Shown here piece by piece: positions 24,601 through 36,868 of a DNA stretch of 64,000 nucleotides. Location of the stretch: assembly GCA_028622995.1 (NCBI GenBank), contig JAJQJQ010000022.1, forward strand, positions 372,001 through 436,000, written 5' to 3'. The number at the start of each line of letters is the position of its first letter. Positions within the stretch are counted from its first letter, which is position 1. The notes below the pieces were generated by a model that was given only the letters and a program-made list of their open reading frames with translations, was not told the origin of the DNA and did no database searches. The translations under genes were made by a program, and so were the position numbers. The stretch is from Panagrolaimus kolymaensis (lineage: Eukaryota > Nematoda > Chromadorea > Rhabditida > Panagrolaimidae).

Positions 24601-27600
24601 GCTAAGAAAAATTATACTAACGCATTTCTTCAAAATATTATTTGATTTCTCTGACTTTTTCGAAATTTTACTTACTTTTTTTTAATGTCTTTCTTTTCTT
24701 AAATCTCCTCGATTTATTTATTTTTTAAAGATTTTTTTCATTTGAAATATGCCAGTTTTTTTGTTTGCTACCACCACTTTTATTTTTTTCTGACGTAAAT
24801 CTCCAAAACCAAATTAACCATACTTTTTTTGGTTGGTGCTCATCTTCAGCCTTTGGCCTTCATTTAAAAATCACGACTATGAATGATCATTACCGGTTTT
24901 TTTCTTCTCCCTTTTTGTTGCTCATCCTTATGGTTAATGCCTTTATTTGAAATGTATGTATTGCTGCTGAGCGTTCATATATATTTAACCAACCACCAAG
25001 GAGAAATCAGTCAGCTGACGTATGTTTTTTTGCAATCATCGTGAAGGCGACGAAGACGACATCTTCTTCTTATTTTTCTCATTCAAACTTTTCTTCTTCA
25101 AAAAAAAACGTATATAAAGTTTAGTTAAATTTTTGTATTTATAAGTTTTATTTTATTTTGAAGTTCTTTTCTTGAATTTTCGAATCAAAGATGTTTACGT
25201 CTATAAAAATTAGTGACAGTAATAATCATCAAAAAGGTGGTTGTTGGTCCTATTTTATGATTTTTTAGTTATCATCGTCGTCGGTGTTTGAAAGTAATAA
25301 GTTTTTGAAGAAAGTTCATAAAAACTAATAACTATCGTTGTTGCTGTGATTGTAATCACATTCTGAAAATTATTGCTGTCTTTTTGTCATTATCTTCAAA
25401 TTTGAAAATTAACCTAAAAACATTTTCTAAGAAACTTTTTTAAAAATTTGATAACTTTTATTCGATCAAACCTTTTACGTTTGCTATCAAACCAAAAAAT
25501 GCTAAAAATGTGCATTTCTTTTATCGTCTGGCAGCCAATGAAAAATCACTATGCGGTTTTTTGGTTATTTACTACAAAAGCTTTCTCATCAGTTATTATT
25601 TTCGTTTTAAATACTAAAACCCCAAAGGTTAGTATTACTTTCTGAACGCATTTGTGTCAGAAAAAATTTAAATAAATTTTGGAATCGCCATTCAGGTTTT
25701 TACTTGAATGGCAAATAAACTCTCTCTTCAAATGCAAGGTTTCTTTACAAGTTTTGTCTCTCGAAAGACTAAAATTTTGTGCAATCATTCAGTTACCCAA
25801 TAATTACATTTTTACGTTTTTTTGCTGTCTAAACTTTGATTCTAAAAAAAGGTTATTACACCACTTTGCTTTGATTTCTGTGTATTTGTTCAAGTGGCGG
25901 TTAAATAATAATTTATTATAAAACCTTTGATATTAGTCTTGTTTGCGTTTGATTTATTTATTTATCTTTTTTATTGGAAACCCTTCTGGTCAAAGCTTTT
26001 TTCGTTAAAAACCTACACACGCCATTCATTGCATCTCCTACTTTAATAGGATTGATGAAAGCAAGCTGATGATGTTGATGAGGATGAAATAAAATTAAAA
26101 AAAACTTGAATTGTATGTTTACATAGCTGTTTTCTGCTCTCTTTCTCCCTCGCTCTCTCTTTGACCAAAGAAAGATTTATTATTTACAGTGAAAAAAATA
26201 AAAAGCTTTTTGCAAAAAAAAATCTGCTGACCGGTTGTGGTTTGTTTGGTAATGGTAGTGATGGGTTTTTTTTGAGTGATGTATTTGCATGGCTATTTTT
26301 TCTTCTTCTTTTAGCTTCCATCAACTTTGTTTAGGAAAGCCTCTGTGACAAGAGGCTTTGGAGAATGAATGGATGGATGATGACTAAGTTTAGTTTACTA
26401 ATCTTTTATCGTCGATAACGAAAAAAAGGTTTGGAAATCCCCAACAACGATAATGATTTTGTTGTTTGTAAAAAAAAAAATAGGAAGGAAAAGAAAAAAT
26501 GGTGATGAAGCTTTCCAGTCTTTTCTATGACTCAGCGAAGAGGAAGAAGAAGAAGTTTGCCTAAGGCAAATGAATGAAAGAGGTAGTGGTAATATTGTTG
26601 TTTGTGTCCAAACAATGATCAAATAATAAATAAAGATTTTGAGAATAAAAGGATGCTAAAGAAATGAAAGTTTTTTTGTTTGTTAGTTGCTTGCTTATTT
26701 CCCGCTAACTTTCAATTTTTTGATCGGAGTTTGGATAAAATTTGCTAGTTGAAAATTTTAAAACTTTATTTATTGGGACACTTTTTTGCTCGATTATTTG
26801 TAAAAATTAAGAAAAAAGGAAAAGTAATATTTGGCTTTTATCAGGATTCCTTGAACCTCCTTCAGCAAAGATAGTAAGCGACTGTTACAAATCATTGACT
26901 ATTTCTTATTACTATCATTTTTCCTAAATTGTCTTCAACGTTTCCACCATTCTTCAAAAAGTTTTAAATATTTCCAAGGATTTCAGTTTATATTTTTTCT
27001 CTTTTCTATTTACAATCTCAATCTTCTTTTAAAATCTTTTCTATCTTTTCTTTAGCTTTATTTCACCGGATTTGTTCCAATTCTTTGATATATTTTTTTC
27101 TTTACTAATTTTACGATTAAAAATCCTTTTTTAGAGTTTCGTTCTCTTTTTTCTTTCTTTCTTTCCATTCGTGTTTGTTTCATTTATGTATTTATCCTTT
27201 AAACTGAAACTTTCAAAATGAAAGATTAATGAAACCGACTTTTGTTTTTCAGTCTTTAAAAATATTTTTGACATGAAAAAAAAACAGCTTTTTATTCTTT
27301 CAATTCTTAATACATAAATAAAAAAAATCGTTTGGTGAAACAAAGGTCCTAACAAACATACTGTATCCGCTTTCTTCTCCTGAAGACCATCCAAAAAAAA
27401 ATAAATATAAAGAATTTTAAGTTTCTTTGTTATTAAAAATTGCTTTGGAAATTTTTGATTGTTATTTTTCGATTTATAAACTTTTTTTGTGTGAAACACA
27501 AAGCTACCACTAATTTTTTTTTTCTGGTTGGTTGGTCAATTTTTTACAAAGCTCACCCGATCAGCAGCCACACCATCCATGACCAAAAAAAAATGAGAGA

Positions 27601-30600
27601 GGAGAAAGATCTATCCATATATGTATGAAATCCATATTTTTATTCTTTTTTTTTTACAGAAAAAAACTTTTTTTTTCTCTCTTCTCATCCTTTATGGAGA
27701 TAGAGAGAGAGAAAGAGAAGGATCAGCTCGCCTCACCTCATTCTTTATTCGACCCATCGTTAGTTAGTTGAAACCTCTGTATGTCTTTCCATTCTCCATT
27801 CCAATCCATCCAGTAGCTGGGCTGCATTCAGCCTCATCTCCTCACTCCATAGATGGAAATAATAATAATAAAAAAAAATTATGTAAAAAAAAAAGAGAGA
27901 AAGAAAGAGAGAAGACTTGATTTTGAAGTGAGAAAAAAAAAATGGAAAAAAGATATTTTTGAAGGCTGTTGGTTGTTCTGAATTGAATTGAATTGCTTAT
28001 GGCTGCTATATTTTTTTTTTTGGAGGCGATACTTGAAAAATATTATAAAAAAATATATCTATGAAAAGAGGAGGAGACAAAAAAAAAAAAAAAGAGGGTG
28101 ATTTATTTTATTTTTTTATGGATGTTGAAGAAAGAAAAAACTTCTTTTCATCATTTACTGACACGGCTTCTTCGGCTGCTGTATTTGGTTTTATATTGCT
28201 CGCTTGCTTCTTTAATAACCATTTATTTTTGTCAAGGAGGCTCATGAATTAAAAAAATGGTTTTTTGTAACTTCTAAATACTAAAGACTTTATTATGGAG
28301 TTGAATTTTATTTATAGTGTATTTATTTTTAAAGCCTTATTTAGCGGTTACCGGGAAATCAAAAATAATAAAAACCGGCAAAATAGCGACTAACAATGTT
28401 TTATTTTTGCAGTTAGTATCTCTAAATGATAGTATTAAAACTTTGAGATACTATGTTAAAGTTCATTACTATCTTCGTATGAGAATAACATCGCATTTTG
28501 GCAATTAATCGTCAAATTTTGTTATTTGCATTTCTTGTTTTTGGCTTCTGTAATATTTTAACCAAAAAAAGAAGCAAAACCGACGACTACAATAATAATC
28601 GCTTCAGGCGCAGAGTTTATAAATATGGCTTTGTTAAGATCAAGTTTAAACCAACTTTTTTGAAAGTTGATGTTTTTAAATTTAAATAACCTCAAATTTT
28701 TTAAACTCTCAACCTTGAATTTGTTTTTGTCTAATTTTTTGAGTTAGAAAAAATGTCAGAAGTTGTTTAGTTGACAGCAGCAACAAAGAAAAAATTCCAA
28801 AAAAATGATGTTGTTTTTTCCATCCATCCTTTTTTTCGAATTGACACAAAAAAGAAAAAGAAAAATGTTTTTTGCATTGTTTGATCTTTCTTTCCATCGT
28901 CGAAAAAAAAAAAATGGAGAAGAAGAAGATTACTTTGTTGTTTTACCTTTCTTTCACTTTTTTTTATTTTTCATCACTTCGAAAATAAAAGCTTCTCTGC
29001 TTTCTCTTTTCCTTCTAAAGGAACTTCCTTTTTTTCTAAACCTTTGTAACACAAAAAAGTGTAATTAAATAATTTTCTGTCGTCTCTCACTTTTCTTTTT
29101 TTTTCTTCATTGCTTCGTTGATGACAGAATTTTTTTCTTTTTTTTTGCTTTTAACGCCGCAGTCTTTTTTTGGTCAGCCAGCCTTTACTTTTTCACTTTC
29201 AAAACTAACTTAAATGAAAAAATAAAAATAAAATAATAATAGCGATTCGATTGGAGGCATTTTTGAAATTGAGGTTATTATTCGAAAAAAGAAAAAGAAA
29301 ATAACATTGGATTGAAAATCATTTTTGTTTATAATACTTTTTTTCCATAATCGCTTGCTTCTATTTTTGATTTTTATTTTTGCTGCATTCCGGTTTTTAT
29401 TATTTATTTTTTTGTGGTTGAGAGATTGGAAGTTTTAATGACAGTTAAAATGATGTTTTTTTCTTTTTCTCTATCTGTCATTAATGGACCCAGTATGGAT
29501 GTTGATTTGATTTTTTTTTATTTACAAAAAATTGGCTTTAGTTGGTAGTTAGTTACAGTATAAAGTTGTTTGGAGGTAATGAAATTTTTCAAATCATTCG
29601 TCCAGTTTTGTTTGGTTTTAAAAAACACTAATTATGAATAATTTGTAAATATTCTTGGAGTAAGATTATTGTCGGTGAAAGGAAAGTAATCAAGTTTTAG
29701 CAAAGTATTGTCAAAAAATCGATTGCTATCATACATAGATAGTAACTAAAATGAAACAATAATCATATATTTTTATTTACTATCACCATATTCATTTTGC
29801 ATTAATTTTTTTCCCCTAACATTTCCGTTTGTAGCATTTTTAATTTGGCGAAAACATAGAGGCAGAACTGCTGATGTATGTGACTACTTTCAAATTTCAT
29901 TTTAGTGAACACTTTTTTTCTTTTGACCTTGTTATTTTGGGTTGAAAAAAAATACTTTCAAATTTAGCAATAATGCACACAGCCCACAAATAACAAAACA
30001 AACTGGTCTAATAATAATGAAATCAACCTAGTTTGGAGATACGAAATTTTTAGTTGGAAATTTGACCATAAAAAGAGAAAAGTTTATATAGGAAAAAAAT
30101 TCAAAAAAGTAGTCAATGGTTTTTGACTACAAAAATTTAGTAGCAGGCGTAGTGTTGAGAAGATGATGGTAAACCAAAACATTAGTGTATTGTCTAATTT
30201 GGGTAACTGTCTCAAATGAGAGTAATCAAAAATGAACGATATTTTTGTAAAATTTCATGAGTCTCTTCTTGAAGTGATAGTAAACACAATTAGGCGATAA
30301 TTCAAAATTTTGCGTTACTATCATTAAGTTTTCAAGTTTATTTTGGTTTTCATAATCATTGCCAAAACTCATTTTTTTATGTTTTCACGCTTCTTTACTT
30401 TTCTCAACTTTCAAGTGGCTGAAAGAAAAAAAACTAAAACCAAATATAATTTTTTTCCTTTCAACTTTTTTTTGATTGTTTGTTTTTTTTCTTTCTTTTA
30501 CTTTTTTATTTTACTTTTCGAGTGTTGCTTGCTGCGCAAGAAAAAAAAAATAAAGGTTCTACAACAAAACAAAAAAACGAGGACGACGATGTTTTTCTCG

Positions 30601-33600
30601 TTCAATGAAATGCAAGCATACATCGTTTTTAGTTGCAGCGTCGTTGCTGTTTTTGAGTGAAATACAAAAAAAAAGTTTCTGCTGTTTTACCATTTTTTAT
30701 TTTCGCTGATTTTAATCCAGTCTCGCTCTAATTTCTTTCTGCATTTATTTTTTTCTTCACATTTATTGATTTAAAAAAAAAGGTATTTGAAAAAAAAAGT
30801 TGAAATGTATCTGGAATTTTCTTTTCTTTATTTTATTTATCAAAATAAGAAGAAAATTTCTTTCATCAATTTTCTCCTCTTTATTTTGTTGTTTAAATTA
30901 AGAAAAAGGTTCTGCGGCTTCGTCATTTTTTAATTTTGATTTTTATCGTTCATTGACAGTTACCATGTTTGAGCCATAAATTGCCGGGTTTGAATACTGT
31001 CTTCAAACTTTTTGTTCGGTGTTTCCAAAGTTTAAATTCCAATGACTTTTTACTCCATCAAACGTAATCTTTTTTCCATCAAACTCTCCTTCCTTTTTCC
31101 TCGTGATCCAAACTTTTTTTAAATATTAATATTAAATCCAATAAAATCCTTTTTTGTCGTCGTCTCCATCTCTTCTCCTCTTCTCAACTTCGATAGCCTC
31201 TCCTCTCTCTGTCAAAAATATATGAAAGAGAATTATTTTTATTTAATATATTTTTTTTTCACACTTAATCGAATCGGAGTCAAAAAGAAACAAACTTTTT
31301 TTATTTTATTTTGCGTTCGTTCTTTTTCTTTGTAAACTGTCAAATAATAATCTCGAAACCAACCAACCACTTTTGAACAGAAAAAATAAGTCCTTCAAAA
31401 AAAAAATTGAAAATTCTAAAATTTGTCGTTAAAAAAAATTTTATTTTTGAAGTTTCATAGAAGAAAGAAAAAATCCAATCATTTTTTTCCTCTTCTCCAA
31501 TGGTAATGGTGATGGTGATGGAAAGTTTTTTTTTTGTCAAGCCCCAAAAAAGAGAGAAGAAGAAAAAAAGTTGTTTTTGACCAAGAATGTGAGAGACTGA
31601 CTAGTTGGCGAATTTGGAGGGGGAGTTTTTTTTTATTTTTTCATGAAATTTCTCGATCGTTTATATTTTTAATGTTCCTCCTTCAAAATTATTTTTTAGA
31701 AAGAAATAGAAAAACCAAAAATCGAGAATGAGAAAGAGTTTGAAGAAAAAAAACACTGAAACTGTATTTTATTTTTTTATCTTCGTTGCTTGATTTTTTT
31801 TTTGCTTTGGAGTATCCCATTGCCTGAGGGAAAATAAGAAGAAAAAAACTCTAACAGCTGTAAAGAAGCCATCCTTTATTTTTTTTCTTTCTGTTTATCG
31901 AAGTTTTCTTTTGTTGATACTTCTTTTTTTCTTCTCCACATAGTTCTTTCTTACTTAAAAAAACATCAGAAGCTGTATGAGTCTTGTGAGAAAACCCTTT
32001 GATTCTTTTTTGTCGTCAAATATTTGAACAATAATTCTCTTTTTTTTTTTGCTTGATTACTTTTCATTCTTTTTGTATTGGCAATATCCATGACGTCGAA
32101 GTTATAACTTATAAGTTACTGGAGAAAATATTGTTATTTTATTTTTCAAATTTTTTGTTAATACGTTACTGTATCAATGCGAGTAATAAGATATGAGAAA
32201 TATTTAGCAAAATTTTATTATTATCATTTTTTTCTTTTTTACAAGCTTTTTTATTTTTATTGGTTAATTTCATCGGAAAAATATTATTTTTAAATTAAAA
32301 CGTGAAATTACTCATAATGAACCCTTTTTAACTGCCATGTTTCTTGTCATGCGTTTTTGTACCGTACTTTGAATTAGACTTTCAATATTTTAATTACCTT
32401 TTTTAATTTTTTAGATAACACCAAGAATGAAAGTCTTCACGGTAGGGCTCGATCAAAAGCCTCCAATTGAAAAATCACCAGATACTCCACCACCTGGTTA
32501 TTCAGCTCCTGCAGGTGGAGCAACATCCATTCCAATGGGACCTGAAACAACTCAACCTATTTTTATTAAAAAAGCTAAAGGTTATAAAGGTGTTCTCGTT
32601 TGCATGCTTGCTGTATTCCTTATTGGTCTCTTTGCTTTAACCCTCAGCGAAATTGCATATAATCGTCAACGAGATGAAAATTTCTTTAGACTTCGTTGGG
32701 CTGAATTAAAACATAAAATGGGTTATGATTATGCTAATGCAGCTGAAAGAATTTATACTCTTCGTCGTCAACAAGAATTTCAACAATCACAACCTATTGT
32801 ACCACAAAATAATCTTCTAGCTGATACAACCACCACTTCCACAGCTAAACCATCCATGATGATTGATTCATCAGTTGAAAAAGATTCCCAGCAACAACAA
32901 CAACCACAAGAAAATGATGGATCATCCGTTTCCATGAATGATCGACTTGCATTCTTCCGTAGACTTCTAGAAGGAATTAAAAAGCATGCAGAAGAAATGG
33001 GTTTTGATGGAACTATGCAAGTTTCAGTTCTTCAAGTTGATCCCGAACAAATTCAACAACAACTTCGTGAACGTTTATTCCAACAACAACAACAAGAACG
33101 GGAACAACATGAACAAAATGAAAATAATGATGATTCAAATATGGATGGATTTGGTGAATGGGCCATGCCTCAAGCTCTTCAACAACAGCAACAACAACAA
33201 GGCGGTTTCCGTTTTGATGATGATTATAGCGGCGGAGATTTTGAACAACCCAAACAAGCTGAACGATTCCGTGGCTTTAATAATTGGCAACAACAACAAC
33301 AAATGCCTTTCGATCATTGGACTGCTAACAACCGTGTAGATGTAAGTTTTAACATTCATTTTGCAGAAAACTAACAAAAAATTAGTAAAGCTGTATAAGA
33401 ATAATGAGAGCAATTAAAAACTTAAAATTTTTTGTTAATTTTTAGACTCCTTTCTTCCCTCAACGTCCATTTTGGTGGCAACAGCAACAACAACATCAAC
33501 GACCTCAAACTCCATTCTTTTTCCAACAAGGTCCCATGCCACAATCCCCACCATTTTCTCAACAACAGCAACAACCAATTCAATCATTCATTCAGAATGA

Positions 33601-36086
33601 AATTCAACAACCCCAATTTCCCCAACAACAACCCCAACAACAACAACCTCAAGTTATTTTTTTCCCAAATCATAACATCAATCAATTTCAAGCTCGACAA
33701 GATCAACAACAACAACCTGAAATGAATATGTTCCCTCATCCACATGGAAATAATTTCATTCCACCAGAAGATCGAATTCAAATTGAACCTCCAGCCACTC
33801 TCGAACAACTCAATCGTTGGAGAATGAATAATCAAAAACCATTTGATTTTAAATCAAATGAAGGACCTCGAGGATGGACTCATCATCAAGAAGGAAATGA
33901 TGGATTTGTAAGTTCACCAATCATTTTTTAATTTATCATTAAAAATAGTTTGTGATTGTTAAAAAAAGAAGTAAACTTGAGACTTTCGTTTTTTAAATTG
34001 TCTATTTTGTAAGCTTTCTTTCCCTGATATTTATGAATGTAAAAGAAAAGAAGGCTATGGTCATTTAGTTTTTCTCAAAAAGTCGAGAGAAAAATGTTTA
34101 AAAAAATTATTAAAAAAAGCTAATAATGGGGGGAGAATAACAAAATTTTGATTACTATCATTCATTTAGTTAGGTAATAAAGAAGAAAGCAAAAATAAGT
34201 ATGAAAAAAATGGATTTTATTTTTCAAGCTCTAACTGACCATAACCTTCACATATTTTCCCCAAACAATTTTTCTTAACTTCGATCCTTTTTTTCCAAAA
34301 ATTCATTTTTTGTGTTGTGTGTGTATTTTTTTCTCTAACATATTTTTTCTCCCCTATTTCCAACTTATTTTCTCAGATTCAACCCCAACTACCACAACAA
34401 CAACCACAACCACATCTTCCCATTCCTCCTCCACCTCCTCCACCAGCTGCAGTACCACTTCATTTTGGTGGTAATTTTATTCCTCAACCTAATGCTCTTC
34501 CACCTAATGGTGTACCAGAAGAACCTAAAAAATGGGAAAATTCTCAACCTCTTCCTGCTATCAGTATTGATTCGGTTGTGAGTTAGATATTCATTCTATT
34601 CTGTCACATTTTTTGCTTAAAAATACCTATACACTCTTCTTTTTTAAACGATTTTTTACTTACAATTAATCAATGATTCTGTATAAATAACAAAAGTTTG
34701 AAATAAAATATTTTTTTTAAATACTTATAATGGTTATGGGAATTGGGTTTTTGCACAAACTGTGGTGGTGATATTCATTCTATCAGGGATTACAAGAAGA
34801 AAAGGAAGATACTGAAAAGTAATAATAAATAAAGTTTAAAATGATAGTTATTTTGAACAGACGATAATTTTTTGTAAATCTTGGTAACTCTCAAAGTTTT
34901 TTATAATAAAAATTGCAATTTATAAATCAATATTTCAATTTTGAAAAATATCTTAATTTTCCAAAAACAAAACTTTTAAAAACTTTATTTTGCGTTACAA
35001 ATTTGCAATGCTAACAGTATCTTTTTTTCACTTTCTTTTAATCCTCCTCCACGTTTTCTTCTTATTCTTTCCTATCAAATTTTTGTTTTCCACCTTTCCT
35101 TTTTTATATTTATTTTCCATACACAAGCAAGCAAACAAGCATAAAGTTATGACAACAAAAGAAAAGTATCCGCAAAATATTTTTATAGTCTGAACCTCTA
35201 CCATCTTGGGCAATTGAAAATTCACTTGAATCTGAAACTCCATTTGCTGAAATCCAACCTGAAGATGATTTAAGTCATGAAAGTTCACCACCAAATACCG
35301 GTGATTCAGCAGCAGCCATTCCACGACCGCCATCCATTCAACCAAATGATAATAATGAAGAATCACATTTAAATATTTTACCCATTAAAGAAATTCAAGC
35401 CGAATTAGAACAACAACATGAACATGAACATAGTGGGGAAATAAAAATTCATGATGATAAATCACCCATTAATGATGAACCTGAACCACCCGTTCCAGTT
35501 GCAAAAGAACCTGAACCCATTGAGGTTAGTAAAAATGATAAATAAAATTTGACAAAGTCAATCCATAAAAACTTTTGTTTACCCTCAATTTGATTTTTTT
35601 ATTGCATTTTAATTTCAACTCCTAGTTTTATTTTTTTGGTGCTTCTAAGATACTTTGCGTTCGTTCTTCTAGCATTTAACTAACTAAAGAATCTAACAAA
35701 ACAAAAACTATTAATTTTTGTTTCTTCTTTTTGGATTGATGCTACTACTACCTACAGTCAATTATTGCCCATAAAATTTAGGTTAATTTCAGTCATGCGC
35801 ATCGCATTATTTTTTTGTTGTAAACAATTTAGTTTTTTTTAGCAAATCCGATTCCATTCCAAAAAAATAAAGTAAAGTTATCCAAGTTTAGTGAGAGAAA
35901 AAAATAACAGCCAACGAGGAGCAACAAAAATTCAAACAAAAAATTAATCCAAACTTAATCTTCACCAAAAAATTTCAGGTTGATTTCCCTGCCGTTAAAT
36001 TCCCCATCAGTGATGATGTCGATAAACAACATCGTGAACCAATCTTTTTCCAAGTTGATGATCCACATCCATCACAATTTGAATAA
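21631..36086 (+). CDS. Type II membrane protein with Q/P-rich ectodomain
   Basis: Six exons: 21631-21687, 32415-33341, 33446-33907, 34377-34577, 35189-35524 and 35979-36086. All junctions are phase 0, giving 696 residues. Exon 1 encodes MPISSSQKSKMNYSSMRNT and ends at a good GTAAGT; it joins in frame to exon 2 over a 10.7 kb intron. Without it the ATG at 32427 gives 673 residues, and both forms are possible. A Pro-rich cytosolic N-terminus precedes one membrane helix (GVLVCMLAVFLIGLFALTL), then a conserved-looking stretch ENFFRLRWAELKHKMGYDY and long Gln-, Pro- and Asn-rich regions encoded by CAA runs, and an acidic C-terminus. I recognise no named family; the transmembrane-proximal region looks like a nematode-conserved protein. 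Exon 1 linkage is less certain than exons 2-6. Confidence 0.7.
21688..32414 (+). other. 10.7 kb intron, no internal gene seen
   Basis: This interval has no exon-like sequence on either strand that I can recognise. Open frames here are T- or A-rich artefacts. It contains ten of the eleven copies of GATAGTAA/TTACTATC, an (AAAT) microsatellite and purine-skewed patches around 27650-28140. It most plausibly carries regulatory DNA, or alternative first exons I cannot identify. Confidence 0.45.
24384..24406. repeat. AAAT microsatellite
   Basis: A perfect run of the tetranucleotide AAAT, between five and six units, within the long intron. Confidence 0.8.
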
Positions 36087-36868
36087 ATCAAAAAAAAGAA
36101 AAGTTATTAAATACCGAAAAAAAGATCAAAAAGTATTTCTTGCATTATATTTTTGTTATTAAACTATCTTAATATATTCTTCTCCTTTCCTCTTTTTATT
36201 TTAATTGTAAATAGAAACAACAGCAGCAACATCAGCATTAACAAAAATCTATGTTGGATTTTTTATAGGAACAAAAGTCCGGTTTTATCCCCAAAAACAC
36301 CAACAAAAAAACGAGCACATACTCACAATTATTTTTCATCCCTTTATTCATTCACAAAAAAATTATTTTAAGCACTTATCTTCTTTTTTTGACACAACAA
36401 AAAAAATATCTATCTAAATTTCGCATTCAATTGTGTCAAAAAAAAGAAGCCTTCTTCTTCCTCCTATTTTTTTTTGTAGCATAATTAAAACGTGTTTTTT
36501 ATATATCATTTAATTTACGTTATTATTATTATTTGTAATACATACAATATTAATAAAAAGTATAGCATTTTGTAAAAAAATTTTGAAAGCAATGTATGTT
36601 GTTGGCTCAATAAAAAACAAAACACATTGATTTTATTAAATATTATAAAGAAGAACATAATAAGCGAAGCAAATTTAATTCTAAAAATGTCACGAAAAAA
36701 CTTCACATATTCCTTTGATTGCTCCAATAACTGCTGCTGCGGTGGAAAGCAAAAGTTGCAAATTTGCATAAATTCTACTACCGCCCAAACAATAAAAATT
36801 AATAGGAAACCAAAGAAAAAATTTCTTCCAACCTTCATTAAAACAATTTGTTATCTTCGTAATCAAAT
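36087..36868. other. Intergenic spacer
   Basis: Holds the 3' flank of the Q/P-rich gene and the upstream region of the kinase gene. The minus-strand hydrophobic frame at 36515-36838 has no splice or homology support. Nothing else is seen. Confidence 0.5.

Noticed and set aside
27131..27499. 122-codon minus-strand frame
   Set aside because: Lys/Phe-rich low-complexity product with no motif; likely chance in AT-rich DNA.
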